Positions 55,886-64,000 of a stretch of 64,000 bases of DNA are shown one piece after another. A program made the translations under genes and the position numbers. Position 1 is the first letter of the stretch, and every line of letters starts with the position of its first letter. The DNA is from Diaporthe sp. PMI_573 (Eukaryota; Ascomycota; Sordariomycetes; Diaporthales; Diaporthaceae). Under the pieces are notes generated by a model. That model was not told where the DNA came from, made no database searches, and worked only from the letters and a program-made list of their open reading frames with translations. The stretch lies in NCBI GenBank assembly GCA_021399435.1, contig JAJTUP010000001.1, forward strand, positions 620,001 to 684,000, given 5' to 3'.

Positions 55886-56572
55886 ACAAAGCTGGTTGCT
55901 TCTTTCTGGCGCATTCGTGCTACTAGAGTCACAAGCAAGCCTGGGTTGAGTGTGTCTAGAGATTGAGTTTTCGGTGAGAAGCTCTTTCACATTGTTGTAG
56001 AATAAAGGGTGTCCGGGGCTTGAGTAATCAGGGCCGCCCAGACCGGAGTATATCAAGAGGATGCGTTGCCTCAGAACCACAGTCTTTACCGTAGAGAATA
56101 AAATAACCCACATTCGTTTATATCCTGCTCCAAGGCCTCAAGTGTGTCGGAATTCAGCTGTCGGACTTCAGCATCAACCGAGTATTATGGAGGGATGTGT
56201 GGGATCACGGTGAATGCAATGTGTTGCTGGTGGACGGTGTCTGCCACCAGTTGACCCTGTGCGCATTTTATGACAGCACAAGTACAATGCATTTCGGAAT
56301 TAACTACTGTAACATTACTGTAGCTCCAGGCTTCCTGTCCTGGAAATAAAACTCTCGCTTTTAAAATGCACCATGGTCTTTATCTATCCCCAGACCCTTA
56401 TTCCATGAACACCAGTTTCGCCCCCTCTGGGTGTAGTCCTGCCACACCATGCTGTGGAAGATGCCCAGCACCCCACGAGCACCATCTGGGTGGAATGTAC
56501 CATTTCTTTATAGACAAGAACATGTATCGGTGAGATCCCCGTGTATGCTGCATGCAGTGAGTAACCTGAGAC
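55886..56572. other. Convergent 3' intergenic
   Basis: No gene. The minus-strand ORF 55088-56113 that reaches into it is a shadow of NRAMP exon 4. Confidence 0.4.
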
Positions 56573-57665
56573 CTAGCTCATAGCCAAAGCTTCTCCGAAA
56601 GACTTGTCGTTCATGGCAGCGTATATCTCCTCTCTGCACCAGTTGACAAGCTGGGCCAAGAAGCCGTCCAGGCCTAAGGTCTCGAGCCCTCCTTTCACCT
56701 CTATCATGTAATTACATGCTTCCAGGTGTCGCACTGCGTCTGTGATGTTACCTGCCAGATACTTTGTTCCCATGGGGTTAGCAGCTGTCCCATGTGCAGG
56801 CTAATTACGGGAGGGCCAGCAAGGAGTACTCACTTCGTTGAACGCAAGGAACAGCCCCTTTGCGATGATCTTATCGGTGACGTCTCTCGTATCCTGAGGC
56901 ATCGAGTCGGCCATGGCCCGAAGGAGTTGGCCTCTGTGATATAATGCTCTCTGCTCGAAACGATTGCCATCCTCCTGATTTCCGGAGCTGTAGTGCAGGT
57001 TGGCAAAGACCTGGCTTGAAGCGAGAAGTACGCCTTGGAGGAGCCCAGCGTCCGTGAGGCAGAAGGCAAACCATTTTGTGATCATGCCGTGTCGGAAACG
57101 AGCGAGATCCATAGGGTGGTGGACATATTCGTATTTGGTTCGCCATTGTGGGATTTGGACCGTAACATCTGACCCGAGTGCTGCTTTAGTCCGTGGATCG
57201 TTACAAGCCGTTCATATGGGAGTGCGACTTACAGTGGTCTAATAAAAGTTGCTCCTCCTGTGACAGACCCTGGACGAGAGATCGGGCTGGCTCTTCCGAC
57301 GGCAACCAGGCCAGTGGACTCGGGCGGGAGGGACCCGATAGGGCGGGATCGAGGATGAACATACCCGGCGGGTACGGCGATGAACGGACTTCGGAGGGTG
57401 TCGATGTGGACAAAGCTCGGCCAACCAATCGACCGTCGAGATCGCTGCCATGAGCCTGCAGCTGCAGGCATTCCTCTCCTCCGCGTGCTGGGGAAGTTTT
57501 TGACGGCGTCGTGGTCCGAGCATTACGGGTCTTTGCATGGGAATTGCGGGCAACATGGACCCGTACTAACCTCTTGTTGTCTGGTTTCTTTGCCTCCGCC
57601 GGGTCCGAGTAGAGGAAGAATTTAAGCTCTGGGCGGGTGTTGGTCGACATTATCGGGTGCGTCAT
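56573..57665 (-). CDS. Fungal transcription-factor-like protein without zinc cluster (318 aa, 3 exons)
   Basis: Exons in coding order: 57665-57233, 57168-56834, 56761-56573. The N-terminus carries RPELKFFLYSDPAEAKKPDNKRLVRVHVARNSHAKTR. That block recurs in a large group of fungal proteins annotated as tachykinin-family or Zn-cluster-less regulators. The C-terminal half (YVHHPMDLARFRHGMITKWFAF...GLFLAFNE...DAVRHLEACNYMIEVKGGLETLG) has the helical look of the fungal-specific transcription factor domain. The first in-frame ATG is 57665; M at 57650 is a close alternative. The last intron uses an AAAG acceptor. The protein is shorter than typical members, whose C-terminal region is longer. Function unknown. 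Confidence 0.78.
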
Positions 57666-59228
57666 GAGTCGCCCGGATGTGCCAGATGACGAATTCGTTT
57701 TGAATCTATGCAAGCAATACTGTGTCCTAGACGACGGTGATGCTTTTTGTCATGCAGTTCGGTACCCCCACTCATAGTTATATGATGCAAGCAGTGTAGG
57801 ACTTCTAGGTGCAACATATGCTTGCCCAGGCATCTAGGCGGCAACAATTCAGAGTCGTGAGGATCGTGGCTTCGGGGGCGTCGAATTGATCAGCAGGGAC
57901 GTTGAAGCTGCTGATAGTAAGATGGCATCTCACACCCCTTTCTAGGCCATTTTGGAAGTCTGGGCTGATGGTGGGCCTCGAATGTAACAGAGAACAGATG
58001 TGCGCGGGACGAAAAGCCCCAGTTCACACCTAATCGCTAGCCGAATCTATTCTCCACCCACGTGGCGAAGTTGTTTCCCCAGCCCCTGTGCCTTCCACAG
58101 GGCTAAGTCCTAGACTATATGGACCCTATACGCTGGCCATTCTGATTTCTTACGATTGTTCCCGGAGACATACTTGAAGATTCGATGCATGGCCACACGG
58201 TCCGGGAGGTCGTCCTTACGGGCGGTGTACACGGCATTGCCATTGGTCATCCTGGCCAAGCTTCGGTGACCGCGAGCTTGGCGCGACGCGCAGTCGTCAG
58301 ACAGCACGGCCGAGGCGATGAAAACGGCAAGGTCGCCAGTCCCTCGCTCCCTCTACTATGGTGTAGGTGTCCAAGGTGTTCAAGGTGAGTGCCTGTTCGC
58401 CACGAAAAAGTGGCAGCACGCGGGACACAAGCTGATGAGATCGACCCGGGCCGCCGTGGGCGATGCATTGGCGCAGCCAGAATCAGGTGGATAAGCTTAC
58501 ATGGCGCATGTGCATGGGGTGTAAGACCCTGCGTACTCGTGAACTCCTCCTCGGCACCCCATAGCGCTTTCTTGTGATTGGACCTGTTGGTCAGCCCGCT
58601 GCAGGATATCGAGATCCAGTCCGAGGCGGCGGTCCGAGCAGGCGGCAGCTAGGAGCCCATTCCAAAACTGTGGTTTTCTGTGATGTAGGTCATATGAGCA
58701 CATGTACAGTGTGCCCCGAAGCGCGCGGGATTGAAGCCATTCACGATTCTGCTGAGACTCGCACCCGCTTACGTCCCAAATATATTGGCCCTTTCGCTTA
58801 TTGGACGATCATATCCAATGGAAGAAACGGAGCCAGGGGGTGGATACCAAGTAAGCATACGCACCGGTCACGGCGCCAGGTGTCTTGAGCATCTCACCAT
58901 GCGACGCATATTTCGGCCAAGGTCCGTCAATACAGCGAGAAGCCGACGGTAGTTATTTGTGTAGTAATGCCTGTGACCGTCACAACCCCCCCCCCCCCTA
59001 AAGGCCTTCTAGAACTTCTAGGTACTTAGGATTCAAGGAAGTGGTCCTAGACAATGGCATTTCAAGTCGTCGCTTTCGGTGCCACTCATCACTGAATCGG
59101 CTTGCAAGCTTACAAGAGGCCTGAAAATCAAACGGGACGGACTGCCTACTCCCAGTGAAGATGTCTTGTTATCGACAAACGGTCCTTCTTGGTCGCTGTG
59201 GTTCAGCATCAATGTCTGCCAACACCCT
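57666..59228. other. Intergenic, no gene recognised
   Basis: Several 60-100-aa ORFs on both strands, none with a motif. A 13-nt poly-C run lies at 58986-58998. The right end leads into the tRNA-like sequence. Confidence 0.4.
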
Positions 59229-59325
59229 AAATGATTTTCGAACCAGGGGCTTGAACCTGGCCCTGTGATTGGAAATTGAGACGGACTTTGCTCTGCTGCA
59301 AGAAAGACCACTCAGCCAAAAGACC
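59229..59325 (-). pseudogene. tRNA-like sequence (degenerate, class II look)
   Basis: On the minus strand TGGCTGAGTGG (59318-59308) matches the Pol III A box, and GGTTCAAGCCC (59257-59247) matches the B box. They are about 50 bp apart, as in tRNAs with a long variable arm or an intron. The acceptor and T stems pair poorly, so this looks like a tRNA relic or the head of a tRNA-derived SINE rather than a working gene. Borders are approximate. Confidence 0.4.
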
Positions 59326-59339
59326 AATATTCCAATCTC

Positions 59340-60600
59340 CTAATTAGAAATCTAGCAGACTATAAGCTCCGTACATTATAACACCTATATATAGATAAAT
59401 AGTACTCTGGTGACATGCAATTATTTATAAAGTGTAACTATATATATAACAAAACTTCGAGAACTTAGAAAAAGAAATAAAACATTATTAGTTAAATTTA
59501 CAGAAGAATATATTATAATTACAATATTAAGCTGGCTACTTCAGCCTTAATTTATTATTACTTGCTCTTAGTATAAGAACAATATTTATAAAGTTGTCCT
59601 ATTTATAATTCTAAAGGTTAGTGCCTTCAGCAGTGTGTATTCGGCAGGGTCGCAGTAAGGTGCCTGGAGGCGAGTTGGGACGTTTGAGAATGGTTTGGAC
59701 AACTTTGCATTAAATTTGAGTAGGCTTCTGTCAGCCCTCCTCACAGTCCCTCCGACATTGTCTCACCCGCGGGCACGCGTGGGTTGGCTCTGGTGCAGGA
59801 ATAGAGAGGCCGGAAAATTCGGCCCTCAGACCCACTCTCTTTGGCTTTAAATAGCCAGCCAACCCTAACCCTGACAGTAACTAAACTAAATATAGATAAA
59901 CTTCAGAAATCAGACTATCTAATGAGCTAAGTTACATGCTTTTTTGGTAAGAAATAAGGGTAATGTAGAGGTACGAAGTTAGGGTCTTAAAATAGCCCAA
60001 AAAATCGACTTACGGCTACTAAACTCATCTTTTGGCGTGCACACCACTAGCACTAAGTCTAGGGTAACTCCTTACATGTAGTGCCTGTGCCTACTAATGA
60101 GCGTTTCCGTTTAATAGGTATATAAAATATTACCGAAAAATATATATATAAAGTAGGCTTAGCCTATATAGTAAATCTGAAAGAGTTATAATAAGCAATT
60201 TAAGCAATAGAAACTATAAAAAAAAGTTTAAAAAAGCCTTAGTATAATAGATATAACAAGATAATATTACAGCCTCAGATAGACTAAAAAGGGGGCTAGG
60301 TAATATATAAAAAAGCAAGGATGATCTAGAAACACCTATAGGAAAAAAAACAAGAGGCAGATACAAAAAAACAGGAAGCAGATACACAAAAAGAGCGACA
60401 CAAAATTTTTTACAGAAGTAGAGTATTAAAAAGTGGTACCAAATAGGCACTAACAGGCTGTATACAAATAGTATTAGTATAAAGGGCCAGAAAAAGCGTG
60501 TAGCCGTAACTAATTGTTAAGGAGGGAGCCGTCCTACGGGCATTTACGGGGCTAAAAAACACTAACAGAGCAACCGTGCATTTGAAGACTGAGCTTTAGT
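59340..60600. repeat. AT-rich tract, probable RIP-mutated repeat relic
   Basis: Base composition drops sharply compared with both sides. TA-rich runs, homopolymer A/T and absence of long ORFs are visible throughout. This fits a transposon copy degraded by repeat-induced point mutation, but no transposase or reverse-transcriptase motif survives to name it. Confidence 0.55.
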
Positions 60601-60841
60601 TATGGTAATAGAGATCTACAGCCCTGGAGGTGGCTAGGTAACTCAAACTGAGCGGCCTGGGTAGGGTAGTCTGACTGCACTGACATAAACACCCTACGTG
60701 ATCCCCTGCTTGCTGCTTGGGGTCCAGGTCCAAGTCTCCGCCAACAGGCTGGCGCATTCCGATCTGTTTTCTCCAAAACCAGCACAAATAGAAGCGCACG
60801 CCCTGCTACTCCATCACATCTGCGGGACAGGCAACACAAAA

Positions 60842-62685
60842 ATGCGTCACTTCATCAAGAACCGTGTCTTCACTCGTCGTGTCGGCCACAGACACGGTGA
60901 TGGCTCTGGCTCTCTCGCACATGAACCGGCAGTCAATCTCCAGACCAGCCTGCCGCCAAGCCAACATTCCGGGGATGATGACGGAGGCGAGGTCACAGAG
61001 CCTGCCAGTAGCAACCCCCACGAGTCACACGCTCAGGATCATGGCAAACCCTCTCAGTCGTTGTCGAGTATGCAAGAGACGGTCCCGAGCCCCGCAGGTC
61101 ATCAGCACTGCTTGCAGCCAACCTTCGAGGGGCTACCACCGGAAATCCGCCTGAGGATCTTCGAGTTTGGGCTCGGCATAGAGGACCTCCGTGCAGCGGT
61201 ACGTGCCTCACCGGCTCTGCACCGACAGTACCTGGACGGTGACCGCAAGCTGATGCTACGAACCGCTCTTGATACATCCCTGGGGCCTGCTTTTGTCGAT
61301 ATGTGGGCTGCCCACACCACTTCGAAAGTCGACTTGGGGCCGCCCAAGAAAACAGAGAAGGAAAGAATCGTTAAGTTGTATGTTCCCCAAGTACCGTATC
61401 CTATGAGATTCTGTGTCATTGGCTTCTGTTCCAATTTGGCGTCACTACATCATTGGTAAATTGACTCGTGCTCGCTGTACAATCTAGCATGACAAAGGTC
61501 CTGGATCTTCGAAGGTCATGGGCTCAAGGAGCGTCGCTCGGTGAACACTTTCGCGAGAGAGATCTCGTCGAAATGAGCCAATACTACTTGTCGGTGGTGA
61601 AGCCGTTGGTTGCCTATTTCTCCGACCTTTTCCTTGGCAACCTTCGTCAACAACTGGATGAAGGGCTCGGGGAAGCCACTCCACTCCCCGAAGGCGACGT
61701 TTCTTCATCCTCCGGATCCGACTCCTCCTCTGACAACGGGGATGGTCATTCTACGAGTTCTTGGCTGGCACCCTATGAAGATGGAGAGCAAGTGGACGGT
61801 TTCGCACCACAAGATGAAGCTACCATTGACGCGGGCCGCGAAGGATACCTCCAAAAACGCCCGAGCAGATCCGAAGCCGTTCGTCTAGTCCGGGCACTTT
61901 ACCGTGTTCAGATGTGGTGTAACATATTCGGCTACGGCATGGGCCCAAATAAGGACCCTGCGTCTGTTAACCGCTGGGAAGTGGCATGCATGTTCCATGA
62001 GACTTTTAAGCCATGGGAGGTCGAAGAAATGATATGTATCTTCCAGCACATGCGAAACATGATCGAAGATCTTTTCAACAACATGAGAGACGATCTGTTA
62101 CGTTATGACGAGCAGCACATGGAAGAGATCGCCTTTTTCACGGACGGCAACGATATTCGAGATTACGATTGTGAGTGTTCCATTCTCAACATGTGAACCG
62201 CTTGGTCTAATAAGATCTAATTTCTAGTTCACATACACTGTTTCATACAGAGCGCGGTCTCCAGGGGCCTACCGTACTTCCTCAAATTTCTCGCGCTACC
62301 GGAAGGCGACCGAGATGCCCGGCTCAGACTGGTTATAGACAACGTGGGTGAATGGCTTCAAGAGGACATGTTATCAGCAGTCGCCTATGGCTTCAAGCGA
62401 CGCGATCTACATCCCTCCCCAAACGACGTGCGCCAAGATGAGCAGGAGCCTCTGCTCTTCCTGGGTGACTCCTTCGCCACCAAGCCGGGACCCCCTTTCT
62501 GCTGGTGCCTGATGTGGAAGGGGACCTACAGTAACAGATATGGCGACGACATCCCGGACGAATTGAGACAGTGGGGCTACGTATTCTGGGATAGGGAGAG
62601 AGTAATCGGTAGTAAAGCTAGGGAGCTTTTGCTACGTACCTGGAGAACTCAACATTGGGCAGATCCAAGACATTTCCGCGTATGA
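60842..62685 (+). CDS. F-box-like fungal protein of unknown function (558 aa, 3 exons)
   Basis: Exons: 60842-61377, 61488-62170, 62228-62685. After a ~95-residue disordered start, FEGLPPEIRLRIFEFGLGIEDLRAAVRASPALHRQYL looks like a degenerate F-box (LPxEIxxxIF...L...AS), then TALDTSLG follows. The rest is helical, with a Ser-rich insert (SSSSGSDSSSDNGD) and aromatic-rich blocks (FHIHCFIQSAV, FCWCLMWKG, WGYVFWDRERV). Such F-box-headed proteins are numerous in fungi. They may feed substrates to SCF ubiquitin ligases, but the domain is too weak here to be sure. The gene begins ~240 bp beyond the AT-rich relic. Confidence 0.78.
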
Positions 62686-63071
62686 CATCTGGACAGCGAC
62701 AAAATGCCCAGTCTGTGTTATGCTTAGGTAGAGAGACCAAGAGATAGGCTCTCTCCGTCAAGTTACAGTGTAAATAATTGGGACGGGGCCAATCCATTGA
62801 TTCCGTAGGGCTTCGGCCACACCCCTGACCCCCTTCCCCCAAGATTACGAAAGTAGAAGCGGACAATGTCACACCAGCTCTTTATTTCTCTCGGCCATCA
62901 ATTTGCAGCTGACTAAATATCGCCACCCTCTGAAGACTTCGTGGCCATGATATCGGTTTGATCCTCGTAAATGCATCTCTTGTCAGGGCATGGCCTCCTA
63001 CAAGGCGGCCTAGAATATGAATGCGTGGTCGCTGGCCGTGTAGAAGTGGTCCCATCACATCCTACCTTGTA
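62686..63071. other. Convergent 3' intergenic
   Basis: No gene or repeat seen. Confidence 0.4.
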
Positions 63072-63392
63072 TTAGCCCATGATAAACTGTGCAAAGGACA
63101 GACCGGGTCTCGTCTTACTTGCCTCGTTCGCCAACATTATGAAGATGCCAGAGGCAACTTGGATACAGCACTCGAGCGTCGTGCTTTCAGGCTGGCACTG
63201 GGACGTGTCGCGGCAACCGGTTGAATAGTGCGGCGTGTTGGTCAAAACGTATGGTGACTGGCACCCAGGGCTCTCCTGAGTGCCGATTTGCGGGACGCAC
63301 TGGTCTCGCTTGACTTCAACCCGAGTTGGAGGTGAGCTTGCCAATGTGAGGGTGGCACACAGGAGTGCAGAGATGGCAGCAGAGGTCTTCAT
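63072..63392 (-). CDS. Small secreted cysteine-rich protein, candidate effector (106 aa)
   Basis: ATG 63392 starts a classical signal peptide (MKTSAAISALLCATLTLASS), followed by a KR dibasic site (VEVKRDQC) that could be cut by a Kex2-type protease. The mature part carries six cysteines (DQC, PGC, TGC, SQC, ECC). The hydrophobin eight-Cys pattern is absent. A GTAAGA near 63110 with a downstream TTTGCACAG could be a 3' intron that would change the last residues, so the C-terminus is uncertain. Small size, secretion signal and Cys content fit a secreted effector-like or cell-wall protein; no homolog is recognised. Confidence 0.68.
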   Translation of the reverse strand: MKTSAAISALLCATLTLASSPPTRVEVKRDQCVPQIGTQESPGCQSPYVLTNTPHYSTGCRDTSQCQPESTTLECCIQVASGIFIMLANEASKTRPGLSFAQFIMG

Positions 63393-64000
63393 GATTGCTA
63401 CTGGTGCTCGAGATTTGATCGGCGGGATGTATAGGTAAATTTTGAGAATGCACTTGAGCGGGAAACGGTTAAGAGGAGACGGAAGATGGGATGCTGACAG
63501 GGCTGATACAATCTCAAGGCATATGCGCTGATCGGCTGTTGATGGGTGATGGGGATGTTATATGCAGAAACAGTTTTGTTGACATCCATTGCTCAGGGGC
63601 TACGAATACTCGGACATTCCACGATGTTCACTCTCCGATGACTTTGCGGGGAAGTAATTGCCCACCAGGCCCACCATACCATGCTTTTTAAGTGACTGTG
63701 AATTTCCCGGGGCGGGTATTCTCGTGCCTCCGTGACTCGAAATGCCATAGATCGGGTGTTGACAGTGAGAACACAAATCCAGAACTTCACCGGCTTGTTG
63801 AATGTTACGATTTACTCGAGTTGTCATCTGTGTACCATTTACGATAATGGACATCTACGTCATAGATGAATGTCAATTTATAGGGACCAGTTCGGCGATG
63901 CGGGCTATGCTGCGGGTGGCTTTCTCGACGTACATAGCGGCAACTTATCTCTGACACACAGACCTCCTTTGAGCCCGCATGATTTTGCGCAGACTCCCCA
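63393..64000. other. Upstream region of the small secreted protein, to window end
   Basis: No supported gene. Several short ORFs without motifs. Confidence 0.4.

Noticed and set aside
55088..56113. 341-aa minus-strand ORF
   Set aside because: It is antisense to NRAMP exon 4, which has diagnostic motifs. The minus frame is low-complexity Gly/Asp/Glu-rich, as expected of a shadow of GC-rich coding sequence.
58986..58998. Poly-C run (also at 7836-7848, 45193-45203, and poly-G at 33086-33096)
   Set aside because: Homopolymer runs with no linked feature; possible sequencing-length error spots rather than functional sites.
63072..63392. Hydrophobin call for the small secreted protein
   Set aside because: Only six cysteines, and the C-CC-C-C-CC-C spacing is not present.

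Overview
The window is nuclear DNA of a filamentous ascomycete (Pezizomycotina, most likely a Sordariomycete). The evidence is short GT-AG introns (about 50-110 bp) with fungal branch sites (CTAAC/CTGAC), a HET-domain gene, Zn2Cys6 regulators, a fungal IRE1, HEL2 and glutamine-dependent NAD synthetase, and an AT-rich tract that looks RIP-mutated. All gene models were joined by hand from sequence; exon borders are inferred from splice signals, reading frame and family motifs.

Layout. 0-10 kb: the 3' end of a DUF7704 membrane protein, an uncharacterised fungal ORF, two tandem paralogous protein-kinase-like genes that share most intron positions, and a sulfotransferase-family protein. 10.7-20.5 kb: conserved housekeeping genes (NAD synthetase QNS1, a DEK_C/SWIB protein like UAF30, the ribosome-quality-control ubiquitin ligase HEL2), separated by long leaders with two CA microsatellites and a MITE-like element with 30-bp inverted termini.

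21.5-34.2 kb is the most interesting part. Here lies a compact metabolic cluster without a PKS, NRPS or terpene backbone enzyme: Zn2Cys6 regulator, Rieske oxygenase (choline-monooxygenase type), FAD amine oxidase of the sarcosine/fructosyl-amine oxidase family, Baeyer-Villiger-type flavin monooxygenase, MFS transporter and a YjlB-like cupin. Three promoter intervals, which between them serve all five non-regulatory genes, each hold one copy of a 14-bp motif, CGGCCCG(G/T)NNNCCG, an inverted CGG pair of the kind Zn2Cys6 dimers bind. I saw no other copy in the window by eye. I infer one regulon for uptake and oxidative breakdown or tailoring of an amine compound; the substrate is unknown.

35-46.5 kb: a third kinase-like gene with an apparently decayed 5' end, IRE1 (the unfolded-protein-response kinase/RNase) and an extended-SDR/NmrA-like NAD(P)-binding protein. 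47-56 kb is rich in metal transport: a ZIP zinc transporter, a HET-domain gene, the broken 5' part of a P1B copper ATPase cut off 100 bp upstream of the HET gene, and an NRAMP transporter with a GC-AG intron. 56.5-64 kb: a fungal transcription-factor-like protein without its own zinc cluster, an AT-rich repeat relic with a tRNA-like sequence beside it, an F-box-like protein of unknown role and a small secreted cysteine-rich protein.
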